A DNA stretch of 13,446 nucleotides. Origin: DASUPK01 sp035265665 (GTDB taxonomy: Bacteria; Actinomycetota; Thermoleophilia; Solirubrobacterales; 70-9). Positions 6,641-13,204 of this stretch are shown one piece after another. A program made the position numbers and the translations under genes. The notes beneath the pieces are model-generated. The model worked only from the letters and a program-made list of their open reading frames with translations. It had not been told where the DNA came from and made no database searches. How positions within the stretch are numbered: position 1 is the first letter of the stretch; the number at the start of each line of letters is the position of its first letter. Location: assembly GCA_035265665.1 (NCBI GenBank), contig DATFOK010000048.1:1-13446 (forward strand). The letters are read 5' to 3'.

Positions 6641-7045
6641 ATGTCGGACAGCAAGACCAAGATCGACTGGAAGCTCGAGCTGATCCAGGTGCCCGTCTCG
6701 GATATCGACCGGGCCAAGGCCTTCTACGTCGACCAGGTCGGGTTCAACGATGATCACGACCACCAGTTCAACGAGGTGATCCGGTTCGTCCAGCTCACAC
6801 CGCGGGGGTCGGGGTGCTCGATCTCCTTCACCACCGGCGCGCACGAGATGGAGCCCGGAAGCCTGGATGGCCTGCAGCTGGTGGTCGAGGATGCCCACGC
6901 CGCCCACGACGAGCTTGCCGAGCGCGGCGTCGACGTGAGCGAGGTGCAGGACCTCCCTTGGGGCCGTTTCGTCTTCTTCAGCGACCCCGACGGAAACAAG
7001 TGGTCAGTGCAGCAGGTCCAGTATCCCGGCCGGCCGCTCCCGTAA
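6641..7045 (+). CDS. VOC-family (glyoxalase/bleomycin-resistance fold) protein
   Basis: This is a 134-aa single-module vicinal-oxygen-chelate protein. Features are the opening strand and helix LELIQVPVSDIDRAKAFYVDQVGF (12-35), central strands around 46-64, the second half LQLVVEDAHAAHDELAERGVDV (78-99) and the family hallmark FVFFSDPDGNKWSVQQ (110-125). In metal-using members the first strand usually offers His and the last strand Glu; here the corresponding places hold Gln16 and Gln124/125, so a classical metal-dependent glyoxalase is doubtful. The protein may bind, sequester or isomerise a small molecule. Divergence from marR across a shared palindrome suggests it is the regulated target, perhaps against a toxic compound. 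This is inference from arrangement. Confidence 0.9.
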   Translation: MSDSKTKIDWKLELIQVPVSDIDRAKAFYVDQVGFNDDHDHQFNEVIRFVQLTPRGSGCSISFTTGAHEMEPGSLDGLQLVVEDAHAAHDELAERGVDVSEVQDLPWGRFVFFSDPDGNKWSVQQVQYPGRPLP

Positions 7046-7063
7046 GAGCGGTCGGGGGTTCCG

Positions 7064-8011
7064 CTAGGTCGGCTGCCCGACGAGGCGCTCGACGCCGGCC
7101 TCGTCGATCGTCCGCTTCAGCCCCTCCTGGAGGGAGACCTGCGGCTCCCAGCCGAGCAGGTCCCTGGCGCGGGTGATGTCGGGCTGGCGGATCTTGGGGT
7201 CGTCCACCGGCAGCGGCTCGAAGACGATCTCCGAGCGCGACCCGGTCACCTCGATCACCGTCTCGGCGAGCTGCAGCAGCGTGTACTCGTCCTGGTTTCC
7301 GATGTTCACCGGCAGGTGGACGTCGGACTCCGCCAGGGCGACGAGCCCGCGGACCTGGTCGTCGACGTAGCAGAAGCTCCGGGTCTGGCTGCCGTCACCG
7401 AAGACGGTGAGCGGCTTGTCCTGGAGGGCCTGGCGCAGGAAGGTCGGGATCGCGCGGCCGTCGTGCGCCCTCATCCGCGAGCCGTAGGTGTTGAAGGTGC
7501 GCGAGATGCAGGTGTTGACGCCCTGCTGGCGGTGGTAGGCCATCGTCATCGCCTCGGCGTAGCGCTTGGCTTCGTCGTAGACGCCGCGGGGGCCGATCGG
7601 GTTGACGTTGCCCCAGTAGTCCTCGGGCTGGGGGTGGATCTCGGGATCGCCGTAGACCTCCGAGGTGGAGGCCACCAGGATCCGCGCCCGCTTGAACTTC
7701 GCCACCCCAAGCATGTGGTGGGTCCCGTAGGAGCCGACCTTGAGGGTGTGGAGCGGCAGCCGCTGGTAGTCGATCGGGCTGGCCGGCGAGGCGAGGTGGT
7801 AGATGAAGTCGACCGGCTCGTCGATCCGGACGAACTCCGTCAGGTCCTGGTTCGTGAAGAGGAAGTTCTCGTCGCGGATGTGCTCGAGGTTCTCGAGCGT
7901 GCCGGTGTCGAGGTTGTCGATGCAGATCACCCGGTGCCCGCGCTCGAGCAGGTGCTCGCACAAATGGGAGCCCAGGAACCCCGCCCCTCCGGTGACAACG
8001 CTGGTGGTCAT
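7064..8011 (-). CDS. uxs: UDP-glucuronate decarboxylase (UDP-xylose synthase)
   Basis: The enzyme converts UDP-glucuronate to UDP-xylose via NAD-bound 4-keto intermediates, supplying xylose or, after epimerisation, arabinose for glycans. It is a 315-aa extended SDR. NAD-binding GGAGFLGSH is at 8-16, IDNLDTG at 31-37 and HLASPASP at 72-79. The active-site segment STSEVYGDPEIHPQPEDYWGNVNP (115-138) is highly characteristic of UXS, as is GPRGVYDEAKR (140-150) with Tyr145/Lys149. RTFNTYG (about 171-177) and GDGSQTRSFCYVDD (about 205-218) complete the fold. Bacterial and plant UXS usually read RSCYDEGKR, so GVYDEA is a slight variant. The plain dTDP-glucose dehydratase alternative is unlikely because of the PEDYWGNVNPIGPR stretch. 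It is soluble, with no TM segment. The gene lies downstream of two secreted-protein genes on the same strand, with a 55-bp gap holding a hairpin. Confidence 0.92.
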   Translation of the reverse strand: MTTSVVTGGAGFLGSHLCEHLLERGHRVICIDNLDTGTLENLEHIRDENFLFTNQDLTEFVRIDEPVDFIYHLASPASPIDYQRLPLHTLKVGSYGTHHMLGVAKFKRARILVASTSEVYGDPEIHPQPEDYWGNVNPIGPRGVYDEAKRYAEAMTMAYHRQQGVNTCISRTFNTYGSRMRAHDGRAIPTFLRQALQDKPLTVFGDGSQTRSFCYVDDQVRGLVALAESDVHLPVNIGNQDEYTLLQLAETVIEVTGSRSEIVFEPLPVDDPKIRQPDITRARDLLGWEPQVSLQEGLKRTIDEAGVERLVGQPT

Positions 8012-8035
8012 GGCCGCGAGAATACCCGGGGACTC

Positions 8036-8059
8036 GCGACGCGCGGCAGCTTGCGTCGC
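8036..8059 (-). terminator. Stem-loop after the secreted-protein gene, before uxs
   Basis: GCGACGC (8036-8042) and GCGTCGC (8053-8059) are perfect 7-bp complements with a 10-base loop. In the minus-strand transcript this lies 7 nt after the stop at 8067 and upstream of the uxs ATG at 8011. There is no T-run, so it may be a factor-assisted terminator or a stability hairpin. A second, overlapping dyad, CGCGAG (8015-8020)/CTCGCG (8033-8038), follows toward uxs. Confidence 0.35.
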
Positions 8060-8066
8060 AGCCCGG

Positions 8067-8831
8067 CTAGCTCTTCAGCTTCTTCTTCTTGATGCTCGAT
8101 CCGGGCGGGCCGCCGAGGGGGGTGTAGACGGCCTTCACCTTGACCTTGAGCTTCCCGGCGTCGGCGAGCTTCCTGATCCCGGACTTGGTCAGCTTCACGG
8201 TCAGCGTCACCGTCTGCTGGCTGGTCCCGGTGATGGTCCTCTTGACCGCCTTCAGGGCCTTCGCCGAGGCGGAGGCGAGCTTCTTGTCCCCGGGCGAGCC
8301 GACCGCGAGGGTGCCGGCGCCGGGGACACTCGCGGTGACCTTCACCTTCGTCTCGCCCATTTGCTTCAGCTTGTCGATCCGGACGGTATTGGTGCAGTCG
8401 CTGAAGCTCCCGGGCGTGCCGAGGCACTTGTCCTGGGTCTCGTCGCCGAAGTCATCGCGGTCGCCGTCGGACTCGAGGACGACGGCAAGGTCGAGCTGGT
8501 GGGAGGAGGCGCTGGGCGGCTCGTAGGTGATCGTGGTCCCGGGAGGCGGGTCCAGGCTGGGATCGCCTGGAGAGCCGCTGATTTCGTTCGTCTTGTAGCC
8601 GGGCGGGCTTCTGTAGCCGAAGGTCGAATCGCTGTAGAAGTGGGCCAGGAGGTCACCCGCCTTCACCGCGATCCGGGTCGGCCAGGCATTGAGAACCCCG
8701 GGATTCGGCGTCTGCAGCTGGCTATCCCCGAGCGTCGTGAAGTCGTCGCCTCCCGCGTGCCGGACGACCTTCAGCTTCAGGGGCGGTGTCGCTTCCGAAC
8801 CGATGGCCTCGAAGCTCCAGCTCGTGATCAC
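8067..8831 (-). CDS. Secreted Ca-binding-like surface protein, 3' portion (5' part frameshifted away)
   Basis: This is the open frame from a GTG at 8831 (254 aa), but the reading frame is open further upstream and the true N-terminus lies in the piece at 8828-9019. Features: a beta-rich domain TSWSFEAIGSE...LKLKVVRHAGG (1-28) of a type I associate with secreted Thermoleophilia proteins; an Asp-rich segment SDGDRDDFGDETQDKC (about 119-134) resembling thrombospondin type-3/EF-like calcium loops; and a basic beta-sandwich-like C-terminal domain (about 147-254) rich in KVKV repeats and ending in KKKKLKS. It is presumably extracellular and structural or adhesive; no enzyme motif is visible. Calling 8831 a genuine start would leave the protein without a signal peptide, which argues that it is part of a broken or mis-sequenced gene. 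Confidence 0.7.
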   Translation of the reverse strand: MITSWSFEAIGSEATPPLKLKVVRHAGGDDFTTLGDSQLQTPNPGVLNAWPTRIAVKAGDLLAHFYSDSTFGYRSPPGYKTNEISGSPGDPSLDPPPGTTITYEPPSASSHQLDLAVVLESDGDRDDFGDETQDKCLGTPGSFSDCTNTVRIDKLKQMGETKVKVTASVPGAGTLAVGSPGDKKLASASAKALKAVKRTITGTSQQTVTLTVKLTKSGIRKLADAGKLKVKVKAVYTPLGGPPGSSIKKKKLKS

Positions 8832-9019
8832 TCCGTCCGTCGGAATCGTGTAGCTGTTGTCGGGGAACCTGACTGGATGAAGACCCCGGAGCCGCCGAAG
8901 TCCTGCTCGGGCGTGAAGGTCTGCCCGACCGTGACCGCCGCGCCGGCCGACGAGGCGTTGACCGCGATCAACCCCAACAGGGCGGCGGCGGAGGCGAGCG
9001 AAAGGCCACCCGTGAGCAA
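8828..9019 (-). pseudogene. Signal-peptide-encoding 5' fragment of the frameshifted secreted protein
   Basis: Starting from a possible TTG at 9019, the minus strand encodes a signal peptide (LLTGGLSLASAAALLGLI, then AVNASSAGAA) and a mature N-terminus VGQTFTPEQDFGGSGVFIQSGSP. The frame then goes to TTATRFRRTE and a stop at 8828. In the other frame, PDNSYTIPTDGVITSWSF runs straight into the downstream CDS. Adding one base at the run GGGG (plus strand 8862-8865) gives ...IQSGSPDNSYTIPTDGVITSWSF, the order I remember for this family. The start is unsure: no in-frame ATG or GTG follows the previous gene, and TTG 9019 has its SD-like GGGGAG too close. Confidence 0.6.
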
Positions 9020-9035
9020 TCTCCCCGGCTCATCG

Positions 9036-9062
9036 GCGGCGACCGTATCAGCCTGTCGCCGC
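9036..9062 (-). terminator. Stem-loop after the 9073-9597 gene
   Basis: GCGGCGAC (9036-9043) and GTCGCCGC (9055-9062) are perfect 8-bp complements with an 11-base loop. The structure starts 10 nt after the stop of the upstream minus-strand gene. No T-run follows. It is placed like a terminator, similar to the hairpin at 8036-8059. Confidence 0.38.
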
Positions 9063-9072
9063 GGAAAGAGGG

Positions 9073-9597
9073 CTAGCCGCTCGTCTGGACGATCGCCCGG
9101 CCGAAGCCGAAGCCGATCTTCTTCACCCGGTGCTTCCGCTTCGCGCCCTGGACGTTGATGTGGACCCGCTGGCCGTGTGCGAAGGCGACCGGCCGGCGCG
9201 TGGAGGGGTCGAAGGGGTCGGTGGCGATGTTGTAGGTGGTGGGCATGACGAAGGTGACCACCGCGTGTCCCTTCTTCGTCGTGCGGAAGGGAGGCGAGCC
9301 GGGCGCGGGGGTGACCGGCGCGAGGTCGCAGAAGTAGAACTGGCCGCACTGCAGCGTGGTCGGCGGCGGCTCGATCGCCATCTTGAAGTCGGTCTTCGCC
9401 GGCATATGGGAGACGGTGACGGTCTCCGGCTGGCCGGGCGTGACGAAGCCATCCGATGCGACCCGGGCCTTGAAGAGGACGACCTTCACCCGCTTCTTGG
9501 CGAGCGGCTGCGCGGTCGGCGCCGCGGCGGAGCTGCCCGCGAGCCCGACGGTTAGGACCAGGGCCGCGAGCACGATCGTTCCCCTCCCGATTGACAC
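9073..9597 (-). CDS. Hypothetical secreted protein
   Basis: I do not recognise this 174-aa protein. From the GTG at 9597 it begins SIGRGTIVLAALVLTVGLAGSSAAA, a good Sec signal peptide with an Arg in the n-region and an AAA/APT cleavage region near 26. The mature part begins basic (KKRVKVVLF), is beta-rich with MPAKTDFKMAIEPPP and a close Cys pair CGQFYFC that could form a disulphide, and ends in a basic segment AKRKHRVKKIGFGFGRAIVQTSG. An internal GTG at 9573 has a much better Shine-Dalgarno (GGGAGGGG, 7-nt spacing) but would remove the charged n-region; either start is possible. It diverges from the sigma-factor gene across a 170-bp intergenic region and lies upstream of another secreted-protein gene. 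Confidence 0.68.
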   Translation of the reverse strand: MSIGRGTIVLAALVLTVGLAGSSAAAPTAQPLAKKRVKVVLFKARVASDGFVTPGQPETVTVSHMPAKTDFKMAIEPPPTTLQCGQFYFCDLAPVTPAPGSPPFRTTKKGHAVVTFVMPTTYNIATDPFDPSTRRPVAFAHGQRVHINVQGAKRKHRVKKIGFGFGRAIVQTSG

Positions 9598-9767
9598 CGG
9601 CTGACTATGGCAGGACGCCCGTGACGCCACAAGGCCTCGTGCGTCGAGAGCCGAGTCCACAGCCATCGCGCAATTTGCGGACGCTTTTCGGCGCGGACCT
9701 ATGCAAATTGCGAACACAGCCGCTGGTGGTATGGGGCGAGTCGTGCCAGTTTTCATCTCACCTGGGT
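9598..9767. promoter_or_regulatory. Divergent intergenic region with long inverted repeat
   Basis: These 170 bases separate the GTG at 9597 (minus) from the GTG at 9768 (plus). The inverted repeat CGCAATTTGCG (9669-9679) and TGCAAATTGCG (9702-9712) matches at 10 of 11 positions around a 22-base spacer; each arm is itself nearly palindromic. On the plus strand TTGCGG (9675-9680) and TATGCA (9700-9705) could be -35 and -10 elements with 19-base spacing, which would place the repeat across the promoter. The spacing and AT-rich arms in a GC-rich background suggest a regulator site, perhaps for the sigma gene itself. Confidence 0.4.
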
Positions 9768-11171
9768 GTGTCGGAGGAGAGCATTCTGGGTCTGCTGGGA
9801 GAAACAACCGCCGACTCTGGGGTCGAGGAGCGATCCGCCGATGATCGTGGAGAGGAAACGGCCGCGACGGAGGCGCGCCGCCGCGCGGCAAGCCAGCTGA
9901 TCGATAGCCACGACGCCGTCTTCCGCCGCACGGCCCGCCGCTACTCCATCTGCGCGGACGATGCGGAGGACGCCTACCAGCGCGCCCTCGAGATCCTGCT
10001 CACCAAAGCGCCGCCGATCGAGGGCGATGCGCTGGTGCGCTGGATGCAGACCGTCACCAAGCGCGAGTCCCTGGCCGTTCGCCGCCAGCGGGAGCGACTA
10101 CTTGGACCGCCGCGCACACCCGCGCATGACGATGATGCCGACCGCGATCCGCTCGAGTTCATCGCTTCCGAGAGCCCGGGCCCGAACGATCGGCTGGCTC
10201 GAAGGGAGCGCGTCGCGCGCAGCGGCGAGGCGCTGCGGGCGCTGAAGCCGCAGGAAGTTCGCGCCCTGACGCTGAAGGCGCAGGGCTACTCCTATGCCGA
10301 GATCGGCGAGATCACCGGCTGGTCCTATACGAAGATCAATCGCTGCATGGCGGAGGGCCGCAAGCGCTTCCTGCGGGCCTTCGCGGACATCGAGCAGGGC
10401 CGCCGCTGCGAGGAGCTGGCCCCGGCGTTGTCGGAGTTGGCCGATGGCGAGGGCGCGAACGGGTCAACGGAGGCGGTCGAATTTCACCTCCGCAGCTGTG
10501 CCGCCTGTCGCGCGAAGCTGCGGGCCTACCGCGCGGTTCCCGGCAAACTCTTCGACCTGCTGCCGGGCGGAGCGGTCCTGGACCACTCGATGGATGGCCA
10601 CCCGCACGAGTGGATCGCCGAGCGAGCCGTGGCCGCCGTGGACAAGCTCCGCGAGACCGGCTACGCGCTGCTCGCGCGGGGAGGAGGAGGCGGTGGTAGT
10701 GGCGAGGTGACCGCGCTTGCCGCAGCGGGCGGGACGCGGGGCGCGGGGGTCGCCGTGGTCGCGAAGGTGCTCGCGATCTGTGGCGCGACCGCCGCCGGCG
10801 GAGCAACCTGTGTCGCGACCGGTTTGGTGCATCCGGGGGCGGTTGGAGAGGATTCCGCTTCCAAGCATCAAAGGCCGGCCGTGGAGCGACCTGCGGAACC
10901 GGTGGCGTCGCCTGTGCCGCAGGAACGCCCGGCGGAGCAGGCGCCTCCACAGGTTGCTGCCGACTCCAAGCAGACCTCACCGCCGCCCGCCGAACCGCTC
11001 GCGCCGATCCAGCAGAAGGCGCGGCAGTTCAGTTTCGAATCGAGCTCGTCACCATCGCCCTCGAGTAGCGGCGTACGCAGCGAGTTCGGCGGGCCGTCCG
11101 GCGGTGGCGGCGGGGGCGGCGGCTCCGGGGGCGGCGGCTCCAGCGGTGGCGGCTTCGGGATCGAGGGGTGA
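9768..11171 (+). CDS. Sigma-70 family factor fused to zf-HC2 anti-sigma-type zinc finger, possible TM segment and Gly-rich tail
   Basis: This 467-aa protein from the GTG at 9768 has several modules. Residues 40-112 are sigma region 2 (SHDAVFRRTARRY, then CADDAEDAYQRALEILL and the helix RWMQTVTKRESLAVRRQRER). Residues 143-205 are region 4 (ALRALKPQEVRALTLKAQGYSYAEIGEITGWSYTKINRCMAEGRKRF), an HTH for -35 recognition. Residues 214-252 hold a zf-HC2/ZAS-like site, Cys214...His240-x3-Cys244-x2-Cys247, normally found in anti-sigma factors. A helix-rich part (280-304) follows, then a Gly linker, a weakly hydrophobic segment (327-354, VVAKVLAICGATAAGG) that may cross the membrane, and a Pro/Gln/Ser-rich stretch ending in Gly-Ser repeats (441-467). 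Fusion of sigma and anti-sigma elements suggests a self-restrained or membrane-tethered regulator. The upstream in-frame TTG at 9591 would overlap the divergent gene and is unlikely. The stop is 4 bases before the next gene. Confidence 0.85.
   Translation: MSEESILGLLGETTADSGVEERSADDRGEETAATEARRRAASQLIDSHDAVFRRTARRYSICADDAEDAYQRALEILLTKAPPIEGDALVRWMQTVTKRESLAVRRQRERLLGPPRTPAHDDDADRDPLEFIASESPGPNDRLARRERVARSGEALRALKPQEVRALTLKAQGYSYAEIGEITGWSYTKINRCMAEGRKRFLRAFADIEQGRRCEELAPALSELADGEGANGSTEAVEFHLRSCAACRAKLRAYRAVPGKLFDLLPGGAVLDHSMDGHPHEWIAERAVAAVDKLRETGYALLARGGGGGGSGEVTALAAAGGTRGAGVAVVAKVLAICGATAAGGATCVATGLVHPGAVGEDSASKHQRPAVERPAEPVASPVPQERPAEQAPPQVAADSKQTSPPPAEPLAPIQQKARQFSFESSSSPSPSSSGVRSEFGGPSGGGGGGGGSGGGGSSGGGFGIEG
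11098..11157 (+). repeat. Low-complexity GGC/GGCTCC repeat encoding the Gly-Ser tail
   Basis: About 60 bases of GGC, GGG, GGT and TCC/AGC codons give a glycine-serine tail (residues about 444-463 of the sigma protein), with an imperfect repeat of the unit GGGGGCGGCGGCTCC. Such tracts vary in length by slippage and are prone to assembly error. Confidence 0.6.
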
Positions 11172-11175
11172 GGGG

Positions 11176-12795
11176 ATGACTTTCGCGCTCCCAGGCCTTA
11201 AGCAATCGATGAGTTCTGTTGAGGAGGAGGTTGTGAAGCAGATTGAGGAGCACGGGCGTCCGGTCTTGAGCTCGAGGTGGCGCATCTTCGCCCTGATCCT
11301 GCTCGTCGCGACGATCATCGCCGTGGGCTCACCCGCTCGCGCGGGTGCCGACTACGGCGTCACTCAGTGTGTGCCACCGGCTGTTCCCAACACGGACGCG
11401 GCGCCAGTCCCATTTGGCGCGTACAGCATCTGGGCCAGGCAACACTGCGGCGGTTTATCGTTCTACGGGTTGCGCCTCGACGCCGGTTCGGATACAGGCT
11501 GGACTGCGAACGGGGCAGGACTGGCCTGGCGGTTCACGGCTCCTAGTGGGACCTCCTTCGTTGGAGCCAACGCCACAGTGCACTACGGCAACGACAGCGG
11601 CTTCGCCGCCGCCACGTTCAGCAATGGTGCGCCACCGTTCAGCGTCCTCGCAACTTGCGCAACCCCGAGCAGCTGCTGGACATCGGTTGCAGCGAACTCA
11701 GCGACCATCTTTGAAGTCCGGCTGCAGTGCTTCAGGACGCCCAATTGCCACAGCAATTGGGCCTACGCGTGGACGACAAATTTCACAGCGACGGTGCACG
11801 ATTCCTCGGCACCTGCGATAGCCGCCAACGGACCTCTTCTGGGCGGTGGAGTTGTCCGTGGCGTTCAGACGCTCCATGCAGCCGCCACCGACGGCGGCGG
11901 AGGCGTGCGCTCCGTCAACATCTTTGTGAACGGGATCCACTCAAAGACTGCTGACTTCTGCCCGCCGAACTACAACGGCACCTATACGGGGTTGAAGCCG
12001 TGCCCTGATTCGAGGAATGTGGAACTGGCGATCGACACGCAGAAGGATCCTGGCTGGACAAACGGGCCCAATGACGTCGTGATCTGCTCGAACGACGCCG
12101 GGGGCAACGTGTCCTCGCCGTGCGTTCGCCGCAGCGTGCACGTCGATAATTCCTGTCCTGGCTCAGGTGGCACCACCGCCACCGATCTCGACGCCGGCGC
12201 CGACATCGGCGGCCAGCTGAAGGTTCGAGCGGCTGTCACATCGAACGTCCAACCCGTGATCCGCGGGTCCCTGAGGGACGGCAGCGGCAGTCCGGTGGCA
12301 GGTGCCACCGTCTGTGTGTACGAAACAATTGAGCTTCCCGATGCTTCACGCGAGCTCATCAGTACCGCCACTACTCAGGGAAATGGACGATTTGCGACCA
12401 GGCTGGAGCCTGGTCCCTCGCGGAGGCTAGATCTGGTCTATCGGTTCAACGACAGGGTTCTCAGCGGGATGGTCCAGTTCGATTCCAGAGTCGTTCCGAC
12501 GCTGGAGATTCCAAAGAAGAGTCTTGAGAACGGTGATGCGGCGCGCTTCCGAGGGAGGCTGCCGGGACCCAACGCTGACGGACGAGCGGTTGCTATGCAG
12601 GCGCGGGTCGGGCGGAAATGGCGGACGTTTAAACAACTCCGGACTGATGCAGACGGCCGATTTCGTGGTAAGTACCGGTTCACGCAGACCAGCGGGCGTG
12701 TTAGCTATGTCTTTCGTGCACTCGTGAAGCGACAAGGCGGTTATCCGTACGAACCTGGGGGTTCGCAAAAGCGCAAGATCGTCGTCCGCGGCTAA
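11176..12795 (+). CDS. Large secreted cysteine-rich multidomain surface protein
   Basis: This is a 539-aa exported protein starting 4 bases after the sigma gene's stop. The N-region is unusually long: MTFALPGL through SSRWR (1-36), then hydrophobic IFALILLVATIIAV (37-50) and a probable cleavage site ARAGA/DYG (58/59). Other starts are ATG 11209 and GTG 11233; the latter follows a GAGGAGGAGG Shine-Dalgarno and gives a normal signal peptide. The mature chain has twelve cysteines, probably disulphides. Likely domains: a beta-sandwich (59-205, with LDAGSDTGWTANGAG), an Ig-like domain with VNIFVNGI and DVVICSNDAGGNVSS (212-326), a carboxypeptidase-regulatory/CnaB-like domain (350-440, GSLRDGSGSPVAGATV) and a second (440-539) with ARVGRKWRTFKQLRTDADGRFRG. 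No enzyme motif or sortase signal is seen. Third positions are visibly more A/T-rich than in neighbours. I recall related proteins in Solirubrobacterales but not a function. Overlap with the sigma mRNA suggests joint control. Confidence 0.82.
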   Translation: MTFALPGLKQSMSSVEEEVVKQIEEHGRPVLSSRWRIFALILLVATIIAVGSPARAGADYGVTQCVPPAVPNTDAAPVPFGAYSIWARQHCGGLSFYGLRLDAGSDTGWTANGAGLAWRFTAPSGTSFVGANATVHYGNDSGFAAATFSNGAPPFSVLATCATPSSCWTSVAANSATIFEVRLQCFRTPNCHSNWAYAWTTNFTATVHDSSAPAIAANGPLLGGGVVRGVQTLHAAATDGGGGVRSVNIFVNGIHSKTADFCPPNYNGTYTGLKPCPDSRNVELAIDTQKDPGWTNGPNDVVICSNDAGGNVSSPCVRRSVHVDNSCPGSGGTTATDLDAGADIGGQLKVRAAVTSNVQPVIRGSLRDGSGSPVAGATVCVYETIELPDASRELISTATTQGNGRFATRLEPGPSRRLDLVYRFNDRVLSGMVQFDSRVVPTLEIPKKSLENGDAARFRGRLPGPNADGRAVAMQARVGRKWRTFKQLRTDADGRFRGKYRFTQTSGRVSYVFRALVKRQGGYPYEPGGSQKRKIVVRG

Positions 12796-12810
12796 TAGCC
12801 CAACAAAGTC

Positions 12811-13191
12811 TTAGCTTCTCGGTTTTGACCGCAGGCACAGTGCGGAGGCGGTTACCTGCTGGTCCTCCGGTCCACTCCCTTGCTGTGCGAACCAGCCGTT
12901 GCCGCCCGGACGCGATGTACCCAGTGGGCCGACTGTGCTACCGCCTCCGCCGAGCAGACGTTCGGACCGCGGGCAGCGGGCAAAAGCGGTGACTGGCCCG
13001 CTCACCTCCACCACATGGATTCCAGCCAGGTCACGAGCCGTCACGTTGTGAGGTTTGATCGAGCTGCTTACGACGCTGTTCTTCGGGGCCTTGCTGACGG
13101 CGATGGCCGTTGTGCCGCCGGCAATTGCGATGATCAACGCCAAGGTCGCCGTGACGTTGGCGTAGGTGAGATGGGTTCTGAGTCGGTGCAT
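12811..13191 (-). CDS. Small membrane-anchored or secreted hypothetical protein
   Basis: This 126-aa protein starts at the ATG at 13191, where an excellent AGGAGG sits upstream. The N-terminus MHRLRTHLTYANVTATLALIIAIAGGTTAIA is a basic n-region followed by a hydrophobic stretch (about 12-30) that is a signal peptide or anchor. This opening (RLRxHLTYANVxATLAL) is one I associate with a large family of uncharacterised exported proteins in Thermoleophilia. The short middle, KPHNVTARDLAGIHVVEVSG, matches the repeated 'V..RDLA' element of that family. The C-terminal domain begins at a Cys (FARCPRSERLLGGGGS), continues SRPGGNGWFAQQGS and ends VTASALCLRS; its two cysteines probably pair. The family is often longer with collagen-like or pentapeptide-like repeats, so this is a short member. 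It converges with the large secreted protein (15 bp between stops). An upstream ATG at 13296 is not supported. Confidence 0.75.
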   Translation of the reverse strand: MHRLRTHLTYANVTATLALIIAIAGGTTAIAVSKAPKNSVVSSSIKPHNVTARDLAGIHVVEVSGPVTAFARCPRSERLLGGGGSTVGPLGTSRPGGNGWFAQQGSGPEDQQVTASALCLRSKPRS

Positions 13192-13195
13192 TGGT

Positions 13196-13204
13196 CTCCC
13201 TCCT
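13196..13204 (-). promoter_or_regulatory. Shine-Dalgarno fixing the start at 13191
   Basis: On the minus strand AGGAGGGAG precedes the ATG at 13191; 7 nt separate AGGAGG from the ATG. It rules in favour of this start over the upstream in-frame ATG at 13296, and the translation then begins with the expected basic n-region. Confidence 0.75.

Noticed and set aside
9591..9619. Perfect -35 consensus TTGACA at 9591-9596
   Set aside because: No -10 lies 16-19 bases downstream (the 17-base position reads GACGCC), and it overlaps the start of the minus-strand gene. Probably chance.
9591..9767. TTG 9591 as the start of the sigma protein
   Set aside because: It would overlap the divergent secreted-protein start and translate the palindromic intergenic region; the sigma-like sequence begins well after GTG 9768.
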